Source: Patulibacter sp. (GTDB lineage: Bacteria > Actinomycetota > Thermoleophilia > Solirubrobacterales > Solirubrobacteraceae). From it: a stretch of DNA of 11,149 nucleotides. How positions within the stretch are numbered: position 1 is the first letter of the stretch; each line of letters begins with the position of its first letter. Made by a program: the position numbers and the translations under genes. This document shows, in pieces, positions 1 to 7,640 of this stretch. The notes under the pieces are model-generated. The model saw nothing but the letters and a program-made list of their open reading frames with translations. It had not been told where the DNA came from and did no database searches. The DNA lies in NCBI GenBank assembly GCA_023268575.1, contig JALRCL010000536.1, forward strand, positions 1 through 11,149. Reading direction: 5' to 3'.

Positions 1-688
1 ACGAGCCCGCCGCCGCCATCCCCCAGTATCCGAGGAAGCGCGTCAGCAGCCCGACGCGCATCGCCGCGGCGGCGAGGAACGCCAGCCATGCCGCGAAGGC
101 GATCCGGGTCAGGCCGTCGGCGAGGCTCGCCGCGCGCAGCGCGCCCGAGTCATCGATCAGCTCCCGCGCGCGGGCGGTCGTCTGCGGCCCGGAGGCCACG
201 AACTGGTCCGCGACGTCCTGGAGCGCGACGAAGCCGAAGACGGTCGCGGCCGCCAGGAGCCCGGGGCCCACCAGCGAGGACCACGCGAGCCACGACCTCG
301 CGGCCCGCCGATCGCGGTGGCGCACGAGGGTCCACAGGTAGAGCCCCACGAACGCGACGAGCACGAGCCCGAGGACCCGGGCGCCCATCGACGCCGTGTG
401 CTCGGCCGCGTTGCGGTGGAAGTCGTCGAGGTGCTGCGCCCGGTTGATCGGCTCGTCGGTGAAGCCCGGGCCCCGCGGCTTCGCCGACCCGCTCGTGGCG
501 GCGCTCGCGAGCGCGACGGCCGCGAGCATCGCCGCGACGCTCGCCAGGCCGGCGACGCCGACGTAGCGGCCCCGCCGCCGTTCGCGGTCGAGGACCGCGC
601 GAGCCTCCGCGGCCGGCGTCGAGCCGGGGGCCCGCGACGCCGACGGCGGCGCGGCGGGCCCCGCCTCCTGCTGCGCTCGTGCGCTCAC
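1..688 (-). CDS. Unrecognised polytopic membrane protein, last visible gene of the mce operon (3' end cut by window edge)
   Basis: I do not recognise a family. The frame is open from a GTG at 688 to the left edge, giving 229 codons without a stop. The GTG overlaps the TGA of mceF (GTGA, 688-685), so translation is very likely coupled. Residues 1-40 are a hydrophilic Ala/Pro/Arg-rich tail, presumably cytoplasmic. Hydrophobic segments follow at about 43-63, 104-122, 136-156 and 195-214, and a further one seems to begin near 220 at the cut. A hydrophilic loop (about 65-100, with several His and acidic residues) lies between the first two, and a charged loop (about 158-190) precedes the fourth. 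The ending RVGLLTRFLGYWGMAAAG recalls the last helices of small DUF4386-like membrane proteins, but that is a weak resemblance. It is not a typical single-pass Mce-associated (Mam/Mas) protein. Position suggests an accessory of the Mce transporter; this is inference. No better in-frame start is visible. Confidence 0.82.
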   Translation of the reverse strand, partial: MSARAQQEAGPAAPPSASRAPGSTPAAEARAVLDRERRRGRYVGVAGLASVAAMLAAVALASAATSGSAKPRGPGFTDEPINRAQHLDDFHRNAAEHTASMGARVLGLVLVAFVGLYLWTLVRHRDRRAARSWLAWSSLVGPGLLAAATVFGFVALQDVADQFVASGPQTTARARELIDDSGALRAASLADGLTRIAFAAWLAFLAAAAMRVGLLTRFLGYWGMAAAGS

Positions 689-2037
689 CGGCCCGAGCGG
701 AGCCCGACGGGGTCGGCTTCGATGCGCGGATACGTGCCCGAGAAGTCCCGGTCCGCGCGCGGGAGCGATCCCGGCTTGCGGTACGGGTTCGTCCACTCAT
801 GGATCAGATCCTTCACCGGCCCCTGGTCGAGGAGCGGCGCGACGATCTGGCGCAGCTCCGGCGTCCAGTTGGAGAGCGTCCGGTCGCTGATCGGGCAGAG
901 GCAGCGGCCGATGGCGCCCCACTTGTCGGTCTGGGCGCCCGCCCCGAAGTTCGCGAGGAAGCTGCCGAGATCCCGGTCGTAGGGCTTCAGGTACCGCAGC
1001 GGCGGGTTCAGCTCGCGCAGCATGTCCTCGAGCCGCGGCACCGTCGCGCTCGCGTCGGTGCTGAAGGTCCGCAGCGACTCGAGCGCCGGATTGGCGGCGC
1101 GGAACAACGCGGGCAGGGCGTCGGTCAGGCGGCGTGCCCGCGCCGCCGTCGGACCGAGCTGCTCGAGCACCGGCCCCAGGGTCTGCAGCGAGGTGCGGAC
1201 GTCCTCGACGACGGGCGTCGCGGATCCCGAGAACGACTGGAGCTTCGCGACGCTCGTCCGCGCCTGGCGCAGCGTCGGCGGCAGCGACTCGAACGTCGTG
1301 CGCACCGCCTGGTCGCGCGCCGCGACCGCCTCGGCCGTGGCCTTCGCGCCCCGGACCAGCGACTGCAGGTCGCCGGTGCGCGTGGAGATCGACTGCATCA
1401 CGGTGCCGGTGTTCCGCACGACCCGACGCACCGCGTCCCGCTGCCGGTCGAGGACCGCGACGAGGCGATTGCCGTCGTCGGTCAGGGGCCGGACCCGGGT
1501 GAACAGCTCGTGGAGGTCCTGCGCGCGTCCGTCGACGCTGCGCCCGCCGGAGCGGAGCGAGCCCGACAGGCTGCGGCGGGTGTCGGCGTCGAGCGAGTCG
1601 AGGACGCGATCGATCGGCACCGCCTCGCGCTGGCGGCTCACGGCGAGCGAGGCGCCGTCCTGCAGCGGCGGGCCCGAGGACGCCGAGCCGGGCTGGACGT
1701 CGAGGTAGTTCTCGCCGACGAGCGTCTTCTGTCGGACCTGGAGCTTCGCGTCGCGGTAGAGCGGGGCGTACTTGCGCTTGATCTCGAGCGTCACGTGGAT
1801 GCGCGATCCGACGTTCTCGATCTCGCCGACCGAGCCGATCTTCACGCCGGCGGCCCGCACGTCGGCGTGCTTGAGCAACTGCTGGGAGTCCGTGAGGACC
1901 GCCGTCACCTTGTACGGCTTCTCCGACAGCGGCAGCCGGCCTCCGGCCGTCGTGTAGAAGTAGGCGAGGATCGCCAGCGCCCCGGCGACGAGGCCGAGCA
2001 TCGCCAGCGACTTGCCCGCCATTCCGCGCTGCTTCAT
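685..2037 (-). CDS. mceF: Mce family protein, sixth of the operon (MceF position)
   Basis: 450-residue MCE/MlaD-family subunit, expected to be one of six in the extracytoplasmic tunnel of an Mce lipid importer. A basic N-terminus precedes one membrane anchor (about residues 9-27) with no lipobox. The MCE domain follows at about 42-117 and ends in the strand containing ENYLDVQPGS. A linker then leads to the family-wide VLDSLDADTR segment (145-154) and a long Ala/Arg/Leu-rich helical region (about 165-345) containing PPTLRQARTS. The C-terminal part has a Cys-X-Cys (C379, C381; RCLCPISD), the only cysteines in the protein. The ATG at 2037 was chosen because it overlaps the TGA of mceE as ATGA and has AAGGAG eight bases upstream. 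A longer start at 2133 would overlap mceE by about 100 bases. The letter F is positional; substrate unknown. Confidence 0.93.
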   Translation of the reverse strand: MKQRGMAGKSLAMLGLVAGALAILAYFYTTAGGRLPLSEKPYKVTAVLTDSQQLLKHADVRAAGVKIGSVGEIENVGSRIHVTLEIKRKYAPLYRDAKLQVRQKTLVGENYLDVQPGSASSGPPLQDGASLAVSRQREAVPIDRVLDSLDADTRRSLSGSLRSGGRSVDGRAQDLHELFTRVRPLTDDGNRLVAVLDRQRDAVRRVVRNTGTVMQSISTRTGDLQSLVRGAKATAEAVAARDQAVRTTFESLPPTLRQARTSVAKLQSFSGSATPVVEDVRTSLQTLGPVLEQLGPTAARARRLTDALPALFRAANPALESLRTFSTDASATVPRLEDMLRELNPPLRYLKPYDRDLGSFLANFGAGAQTDKWGAIGRCLCPISDRTLSNWTPELRQIVAPLLDQGPVKDLIHEWTNPYRKPGSLPRADRDFSGTYPRIEADPVGLRSGR

Positions 2038-3377
2038 CGGCCCGTCTCCTTGCTCTCCGGGTCGTCCTGCGACGGCAGGCGCTTCGTCTGCGGCCCGTTG
2101 GCCTTGTAGGCGGCTTCCGGGTTCGTGAAGCACGGGGGCGCGACGCGCCAGTCGGGGTGCTTGAGGATCTCGCCCGGGGTGTGGAAGTCGACCATCACCG
2201 ACGCGCGGGCGTTCGGCACGTAGCCGCCGTCGCCGAACTTCAGCATCGAGTTGAGGCGGTTGAGGAACGTGCTGACCAGCGGGAGGCAGGGCGCGAGGAT
2301 CCGCGTCCCGTGGTCGAGCTGCGTGGCCTGCCGCGCCAGGGGCGACAGCGCCGCTTCGCCGACGCTCGCCGTCGTGGGCAGCTCGCGCGCCAGCGGCCGC
2401 AGGCGCTGCACGGCCGGCCGCAGCGACCGCACCGGCTCACGGGCGTCCTCCGAGAAGCCGCGGAGGCTGTCGAGCCCCGCCGGCAGCCGGTCGGCGACCG
2501 GTCCGAGCGACCGCAGCGCCGAGTCGAGCGTCGTCTCCGTCTCGCGGACGTCGGCGAACGTCGTGCGGACCTGCGTCAGCGTGCCGGGCAGCTGCGCGAG
2601 CGTCGAGGACAGCGGCGCGTCGTGCTCGGCGAGCTTCACGAGCAGTCGCTGGCCCTCGTCGACGAAGCCGGCGAGCTGGTGGTCGCGCTTGCCCAGCGCG
2701 CCCGTGAGGTCCCCGACGTTGTGGACGAGCCGGGCCACGGTCCTGCGGCGCTCGCGCAGCACGTCGCCGAGCTCGGTCGCCGTCTCGAGGAAGGGCCCGA
2801 GCTGGCCGAAGCCCTCGCGGAGCCGCGCACCGCGGTCGTCGGTCCCGCGGGCGAGTTGGGTCAGCAGCTGCGCGAGCCGCGGGCGGGTGTCCTCGTCCAG
2901 GACGTTGAGCACGCGCCCGACCTCGACCATCGACCTCGTGCGCCGCTCCGGGAGGGTGCCGCCGGGAGGCAGCACCGGCGCGTCCTTCGACCCGCGGCTG
3001 AGGATGTCGACGTACATGTCCTCCAGCGCCGTGACCGGGCGGATCACGACCTTGGCGTCCGTGTGGAGCGGCGCGTACCGCTTCTCGACGTTGAGCTCGA
3101 GCACGGGCTGCCCGTTCTCGATCCGCGAGGCCTTGATCGATCCCGCCTTGACGCCCGCGATCCGCAGCTCGTGGCGTCCGGGCGAGACGCCCTCCACGTT
3201 GTCGAACGCGACCTTGTAGCGGACGTAGTCCACCCACGGCTTGTCGCCGGCGAGGTTCTTGACGATGTAGGCGGCGGTCCCGATGCCCGCCAGGCAGAGC
3301 CCGAGGAACAGCAGCGCGGGAACGGTGGCGCGCCGGAGCTCGAGCTTCAGGCGGTCCAGGCCGGCGTTGTCGCTCAT
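2034..3377 (-). CDS. mceE: Mce family protein, fifth of the operon (MceE position), without a canonical lipobox
   Basis: 447-residue MCE-family subunit of the transporter tunnel. One hydrophobic anchor lies at about 19-40, followed by the MCE domain at about 52-127 (RIAGVKAGSIKAS, then MYVDILSRGSKD). The segment VLNVLDEDTR (156-165) opens a long helical region running to about 350, which includes GTLTQVRTTFADVRETE. Three cysteines are present: C28 inside the anchor, and C364 and C416 in the C-terminal domain. In mycobacteria the protein at this position (LprK) is a lipoprotein. Here C28 sits in LGLC, whose -1 residue is Leu, so it does not fit the usual Gly/Ala/Ser rule and I read the segment as a plain anchor. 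The ATG at 3377 overlaps the TGA of mceD (ATGA) and has AAGGAG eight bases upstream. The C-terminal tail is hydrophilic and rich in Lys, Asp and Glu. Confidence 0.93.
   Translation of the reverse strand: MSDNAGLDRLKLELRRATVPALLFLGLCLAGIGTAAYIVKNLAGDKPWVDYVRYKVAFDNVEGVSPGRHELRIAGVKAGSIKASRIENGQPVLELNVEKRYAPLHTDAKVVIRPVTALEDMYVDILSRGSKDAPVLPPGGTLPERRTRSMVEVGRVLNVLDEDTRPRLAQLLTQLARGTDDRGARLREGFGQLGPFLETATELGDVLRERRRTVARLVHNVGDLTGALGKRDHQLAGFVDEGQRLLVKLAEHDAPLSSTLAQLPGTLTQVRTTFADVRETETTLDSALRSLGPVADRLPAGLDSLRGFSEDAREPVRSLRPAVQRLRPLARELPTTASVGEAALSPLARQATQLDHGTRILAPCLPLVSTFLNRLNSMLKFGDGGYVPNARASVMVDFHTPGEILKHPDWRVAPPCFTNPEAAYKANGPQTKRLPSQDDPESKETGR
2046..2051 (-). promoter_or_regulatory. Ribosome binding site of mceF (AAGGAG)
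   Basis: AAGGAG lies eight bases before the ATG at 2037, inside the last codons of mceE. It supports the start at 2037 against a longer frame from 2133. Confidence 0.75.
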
Positions 3378-4861
3378 CGCCCGCTCTCCTTCTCCTGGGC
3401 GTTGCGGACGTTCCGCGCGAGCGCGCGGAGCTTGGGGGTGTCGCGCAGCAGCGACCGCACCGCACCGGCCGAGGCCGCGCTGCTCTTGAAGGGGACCTTG
3501 TCCGGCGGGGTGCCGGTCAGGAGCGCGGTGATCAGGCGCGTGGCCAGCTCGCAGTTGAGCTTCTGGTCGTCCGGGATGTACTCGTTCGTGATGAACGTCT
3601 TGCACGGCGAGAGGCCCTCGACGTTCTCGCCGACGCCGGCCTCGAAGTTCGCCACCGGGCCGACGCGGTCGCCGAGGGCGGTCACGCCCGCGGCCGCCGA
3701 GACGGCCGGTCCGATGACCTCGTAGTTCTTCATCTTCGACTCCGCGTCCCGCTGGCGGGCCCACGGGAGGATGGGGTGGATCAGGCGGTCGAGGGTCGGG
3801 TCGATCGCCGCGATGAAGGCGGTGCCCGAGCCGGTGAGCTTCGTGAGGTCCTGGACGGCCGGGCGCAGCGCGCGGACCGTCGGTCCGGCGTCCTGCAGCA
3901 GCGGCGTCGCGACCGTCAGCAGCCGGCGGGTCTCGTCGGCGGCCGCCGGCAGCTTCCGCGCGCCCGGGCGGAGGTCCCGCGCCAGCGGATCGAGGACGTC
4001 GAGGGTCTCGCGCAGGCGCGCCATCGTCGTCCGGGTCTCGGCGAGCGCACCGGGCGCGGCCGAGAGCAGCGAGCGCAGATCGGCCTGGCGGGCGGCGGTG
4101 ACGGCCAGGGTCGCCCGTCCGCCCGTCACGAGGTTGCCGAGGGCGACCTCGTCGCTGGCGAGGGCGCCCGCCGTGCGGCTGACGCCGCGCACGAGCTCCT
4201 GGAGGTCGCCGGGCTGCGTCCCGCGGAGGGCCCGCAGACCGGGGCCGAGCGAGCGCATCGCCGGCCCGAGGGCCTTCGCCGTGCGCCGGTACCCGGTGCC
4301 TTCGGCGAAGCCGCGATCGAACTCGCGGATGATCGTCTTGAGCGCCGTGCGCCCGTCGTCGTCGAGCGGCTCGACCGCCTCGTCGAGCTCGTTCTGCACC
4401 GTCGTCCGGTGCAGTGCGATCGTCGCGCCGCCGAGGTCGGGGGCGCTCTTGGACCCGGGCTGGAGGTCGACGTAGAGGTTGCGCCCCAGCAGCGTCCTCC
4501 AGCGGAGCGAGATCCGCGCGTCGCGCTTGACCTCCACCCCCGTACCGTCGTCGACGCGGAAGGTCACGCGCACGCCGCGTCCCGACGGGGAGCGCTCGAC
4601 CTTCGTGACCTGGCCGACGTCGACGCCCTGCACGCGGACCGGCGTGTAGCCCGGCCGCACGTTCGCCCCGTTGCTGACGTCGGCGGTCACCTCGGTGCCG
4701 CCCTTCCCCAGCCCCGGGATCGTCGGTCGCGTGTAGATGATCCAGAGGAACAGGGCGATCGCCACCACGAAGATCGCGCCGTTGCGGACGTGCTTGGGGC
4801 GGTGCTGGCCCGGCTGGATCTCGAACAGCGGGGAGCGGCCCCGGCGGGCGCGGCGGCTCAT
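3374..4861 (-). CDS. mceD: Mce family protein, fourth of the operon (MceD position)
   Basis: 495-residue MCE-family subunit. A basic cytoplasmic N-terminus (about 26 residues, many Arg) leads into one membrane anchor (about 27-43). The MCE domain spans about 56-136, with VRVQGVDVGQVTKVE and RNLYVDLQPGSK. The helical region runs from about 155 to 345. The DTR-type motif found in its paralogues is altered to PLDDDGR (165-171), while the later GALAETRTTMARLRETLD block is intact. The C-terminal domain carries two cysteines, C420 and C437, only 16 residues apart. A highly charged tail follows. The ATG at 4861 overlaps the mceC TGA as ATGA, with GAGG seven bases upstream lying within the mceC reading frame. 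Function by family: extracytoplasmic part of a lipid-import channel with YrbEA/YrbEB; substrate not inferable. Confidence 0.93.
   Translation of the reverse strand: MSRRARRGRSPLFEIQPGQHRPKHVRNGAIFVVAIALFLWIIYTRPTIPGLGKGGTEVTADVSNGANVRPGYTPVRVQGVDVGQVTKVERSPSGRGVRVTFRVDDGTGVEVKRDARISLRWRTLLGRNLYVDLQPGSKSAPDLGGATIALHRTTVQNELDEAVEPLDDDGRTALKTIIREFDRGFAEGTGYRRTAKALGPAMRSLGPGLRALRGTQPGDLQELVRGVSRTAGALASDEVALGNLVTGGRATLAVTAARQADLRSLLSAAPGALAETRTTMARLRETLDVLDPLARDLRPGARKLPAAADETRRLLTVATPLLQDAGPTVRALRPAVQDLTKLTGSGTAFIAAIDPTLDRLIHPILPWARQRDAESKMKNYEVIGPAVSAAAGVTALGDRVGPVANFEAGVGENVEGLSPCKTFITNEYIPDDQKLNCELATRLITALLTGTPPDKVPFKSSAASAGAVRSLLRDTPKLRALARNVRNAQEKESGR
3386..3391 (-). promoter_or_regulatory. 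Ribosome binding site of mceE (AAGGAG)
   Basis: AAGGAG lies eight bases before the ATG at 3377, inside the last codons of mceD (the EKES part of the tail). It decides the start. Confidence 0.75.
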
Positions 4862-6210
4862 CGGATCACCTCGAACTTCTTGGAGTACGTGAGGCCCTTC
4901 GCCGACTCCTCGACCGTCGGGATGTTCGGTCCCGCCTCGCCCTGGCCGTCGATGCACGGCGCGGGATAGGCGTTCAGGTGGACCATGCTCCCGAGCAGCG
5001 GCAGCCGCTGCTCGGTCTGGCCGCCGAGGATGTCGCCCGGGTTGAAGGCGACGAAGAAGCGGATGAAGTTCTGCGTGGTGTCGCCGTACTTCAGCCACTC
5101 GCTCCAGCCGGTCATCGCGTTCGTGATGTCGCAGTCGTGGGCGCTGGCCGTGCGCACGAGCGGGCGGATCGCGTCGAACGTCTCGTCGATCCGACCGAGC
5201 TGCGGCTGCAGCGTCGTGAGCAGGTGCAGCGTCGGGTCGACGGCGTCCTTGGCGCGGTCGAGCGTGCCCTTCGCCTGACGCAGCGCCGGACGCGAGCCGC
5301 GCATGAGGCGTGCCGTCTCCCGCAGCGCGCGCGGCGCCACCCGGAGGGCCGGCCGGCCGTCGCGGGCGAGGCCGCCCGCGGCGCGCACGAGCCGATCGAC
5401 CTGCGGCAGCTGCGCCTGGAGCTGGCGCAGGGTCGGCGTCGCCTCGTCGAGGGTCTCGCCGATGGCGTCCGCGTTCTCGGCGAACGGCTGCAGCGCCGCG
5501 CGCTCCGGCGCGAACCCGTCGGCGAGCGCGTCCCGCACGCCGTCGAAGGCCCCGGCGACGCCCGCGGTCTCGCGCACGAAGCGGCTCGTGATCCCGGGCT
5601 CGCGGACGATCGCCTCGGCGAGGCGCTCGGTCGTGCGCAGGAACGGCGGCAGCTGCTTCAGCGCCGCGTTGAGCTCCAGCCCGCTGTCGCCGGCGCCGGC
5701 GCCGAGCTCGTTCAGGAGCTTCTGCGTCTGGGCGCGCGTGCGCGGATCGAACGTGCCGAGGACGTCGTCGAGCGCGACGGGGACCTTCGCGTTGGCGGCC
5801 GGGATCGTCGCGCCCTCGGGCATGTCGGCGCCGCGCTTGCCCGGGATGAGCTCGAGGTAGCGCACGCCGACCGCGGACCGCAGGCGGATGCGCATCTGGG
5901 TGTCGGTCTTCAGCGGCGCGAACGACCGGTCCAGCCGGAGGTCCACGAGCGCCTTGCCGTCGTGGACGCGCGGCTTCAGGACCTGGCCGGCGCGCAGGCC
6001 GCCGATCCGCACCTCGTAGTGGTTGGCGAGGTTGTCGGCGCCCTCGAACTCGGCCTTCAGGTTGTAGTACTGGCGGCCCGGGACGGTGTCCGCGGCCCGG
6101 TAGCCGACCCAGGCCATCGCGCCGAGGGCGATCATCACGGCCACGCCGATGCTGAGCACCGACAGGCGGCTGCTGCGCCGACCGGCGCCTCGGGGTCCGA
6201 CTCGTCTCAT
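4858..6210 (-). CDS. mceC: Mce family protein, third of the operon (MceC position)
   Basis: 450-residue MCE-family subunit. An Arg-rich N-terminus precedes one membrane anchor at about 17-37. The MCE domain spans about 48-125 (VRIGGLRAGQVLKPRV, then VRYLELIPGKRG). The linker PEGATIPAANAKVPVALDDVL leads to GTFDPRTR (152-159) and a long helical region to about 350. The C-terminal domain is unusually rich in aromatic residues for this operon (GWSEWLKYGDTTQNFIRFF, about 368-386) and has two cysteines, C360 and C419. The ATG at 6210 overlaps the mceB TGA (ATGA). Its ribosome binding site is the weakest among the Mce genes (GGAG ten bases upstream), so it may depend on coupling to mceB translation. 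It presumably forms part of the hetero-oligomeric tunnel with the other five Mce proteins. Confidence 0.93.
   Translation of the reverse strand: MRRVGPRGAGRRSSRLSVLSIGVAVMIALGAMAWVGYRAADTVPGRQYYNLKAEFEGADNLANHYEVRIGGLRAGQVLKPRVHDGKALVDLRLDRSFAPLKTDTQMRIRLRSAVGVRYLELIPGKRGADMPEGATIPAANAKVPVALDDVLGTFDPRTRAQTQKLLNELGAGAGDSGLELNAALKQLPPFLRTTERLAEAIVREPGITSRFVRETAGVAGAFDGVRDALADGFAPERAALQPFAENADAIGETLDEATPTLRQLQAQLPQVDRLVRAAGGLARDGRPALRVAPRALRETARLMRGSRPALRQAKGTLDRAKDAVDPTLHLLTTLQPQLGRIDETFDAIRPLVRTASAHDCDITNAMTGWSEWLKYGDTTQNFIRFFVAFNPGDILGGQTEQRLPLLGSMVHLNAYPAPCIDGQGEAGPNIPTVEESAKGLTYSKKFEVIR
4867..4872 (-). promoter_or_regulatory. Ribosome binding site of mceD (GAGGTG)
   Basis: GAGGTG lies within the 3' end of mceC, with its GAGG core seven bases before the ATG at 4861. 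Confidence 0.6.
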
Positions 6211-7640
6211 CGTCCCAGCGCTCCGTCGAGGAGGCCCGTGACGCCGCCGAGGGCGCCGGGCCGTTCGTGCTTGTCGGTCGTCGACGCACCGGCCGTCAGT
6301 GCCCCGACCACGCGGTCGCCCAGCTCCTGCAGCAGCGGCTTCGCGTCTGCCTCGCCGCCGGGCCGCGCGTCGGCGGCGGCCGGCCGGTCGACCGGCGAGC
6401 GGCCACCGGCGGTCGCGGCCGCGCGTGCCGTGCTGCGCCGGCGCAACGCCGCGTCCGGATCCTGATCGACCGGGGTCCCGCCGTTGAACATGCTGTCGAG
6501 CACCGAGGTGACCGTCGAGACCCCGACCGACACCTTCGCGCCGACGAAGTGCCCCAGGCCGTCGCGGTTCTTCAGACCGAGCGACCAGTTCTGCGCGAAC
6601 CAGAGGACGTCCTCGAAGCCGCGGCGGTCGAGGTGGTCCAGGGCGCGCGTCGCCTCGTCCGACACGGTCCGCAGGGTGCGCAGCGTCGGCGCGAGGCGCT
6701 GGATCGGCTGCAGGCCGTCGCGTCCGAGCTTCGTGAGCTTCGGAGCGGCGTCCTGCGCGGCCCGCAGGCTCTCCCGCGCGGCGTCCTCGAACCCGGGAAC
6801 CGCGTCGAGGGCGTCGGTGAGCGGCGGCGCGGCGCGCTGGAGGTCGGCCGCCGCGGGACGCAGCGCGACCGCGGTGGCGCGCAGCTCGCCCAGCGTCGTG
6901 CGCAGGCGCGCCAGCCCCCCGGGCGCGCTGTCGATCGCCGCGCCCAGGGCCTGGCGGCGCTCGGCGAGCTCGCCGAGCGTCGTCTCGGCCTGATCGATCA
7001 GCGCGACGAGGTCGTCCTGCTTGCCGTTGACCGACGCCGCGACCCGATCGCCCTGGTCGATGAGCCGCCCGAGCGACGCGTTCTCCCGCGTGATCTCGGC
7101 GAGGAGCGCTCGCGCGTCGTCCAGCGACGCGGGCATCGCGTCGAGGAGCTTCGCGAGGTCCTTGCCGCGCGAGCCGAGCGCGACGCCGAACTCGTTGATG
7201 AGCACCTCCATCCGCGTCCGGGTGTCCGCGTCGAACGTGTTCAGGATGTCGTCGAGCTCGACGGGCAGCGTCGTCCGGGCGCGTCCGATCGTCGCGCCGC
7301 TCGGCTCCGGCCGGCGCTGGTCCCCGAGGTCGAGCGCGACGTAGCGCTCGCCGAGCAGGTCGGTCGGGCGGATGGCCGCGGACGCCCCGCGGCCGATCGG
7401 GGCCGCCTCGGGCTGCAGCTCGAGCGTCGCCATCGCCGTGTCGCGGTCGGTGACCTCGAGGTCCTTCACCACGCCGGCCGACACGCCCGCGACCTTCACC
7501 GACGAGTTCACGCGGAGGCCGCCGGCGTTGGGCAGCTCGGCCCGCACGGTGTACGCGTCGTCGTCGCCGGAGGCCACGAGCCAGACCACGAGGGCGACGA
7601 CGGCCACGAGCGCGCCGATCGTCAGGTGCCGCGCCTTCAT
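6207..7640 (-). CDS. mceB: Mce family protein, second of the operon (MceB position), cysteine-free with a long low-complexity tail
   Basis: 477-residue MCE-family subunit with a very short N-terminus and one membrane anchor at about 6-23. The MCE domain covers about 30-108 (VKVAGVSAGVVKDLEV, then RYVALDLGDQ). DILNTFDADTR (131-141) opens a long helical region to about 335, which contains GGLARLRTTLGELRATA. A conserved-looking segment of about 340-388 (LWFAQNWSLGLKNRDGLG) is followed by a roughly 90-residue tail rich in Ala, Arg, Pro, Gly and Asp, ending in short amphipathic stretches. It has no cysteine at all, unlike the other five Mce proteins. The ATG at 7640 overlaps the mceA TGA as ATGA and is preceded by GGAGGAG at five bases. 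The tail is in frame and bounded by mceC, so a sequencing frameshift is unlikely but not excluded. Confidence 0.93.
   Translation of the reverse strand: MKARHLTIGALVAVVALVVWLVASGDDDAYTVRAELPNAGGLRVNSSVKVAGVSAGVVKDLEVTDRDTAMATLELQPEAAPIGRGASAAIRPTDLLGERYVALDLGDQRRPEPSGATIGRARTTLPVELDDILNTFDADTRTRMEVLINEFGVALGSRGKDLAKLLDAMPASLDDARALLAEITRENASLGRLIDQGDRVAASVNGKQDDLVALIDQAETTLGELAERRQALGAAIDSAPGGLARLRTTLGELRATAVALRPAAADLQRAAPPLTDALDAVPGFEDAARESLRAAQDAAPKLTKLGRDGLQPIQRLAPTLRTLRTVSDEATRALDHLDRRGFEDVLWFAQNWSLGLKNRDGLGHFVGAKVSVGVSTVTSVLDSMFNGGTPVDQDPDAALRRRSTARAAATAGGRSPVDRPAAADARPGGEADAKPLLQELGDRVVGALTAGASTTDKHERPGALGGVTGLLDGALGR
6221..6224 (-). promoter_or_regulatory. Weak ribosome binding site of mceC (GGAG, long spacing)
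   Basis: Only GGAG, ten bases before the ATG at 6210, is visible. This is the poorest site among the six Mce genes, consistent with reliance on coupling to mceB. Confidence 0.45.

Noticed and set aside
150..800. Minus-strand frame overlapping the end of mceF and the distal membrane gene
   Set aside because: Its translation is a hydrophilic Arg/Gly-rich sequence. The neighbouring frame from 688 gives clean membrane segments and a coupled start.
2038..2133. Upstream extension of mceF to an ATG at 2133
   Set aside because: It would overlap mceE by about 100 bases and put a non-hydrophobic extension before the anchor. The ATG at 2037 has AAGGAG and the same overlap architecture as its neighbours.
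2157..3725. Long plus-strand frame opposite mceE and the end of mceD, and similar ones at 679-2109, 4978-6465 and 6267-7745
   Set aside because: All are mirror frames of Mce genes with biased composition, no recognisable fold and no ribosome binding site logic.
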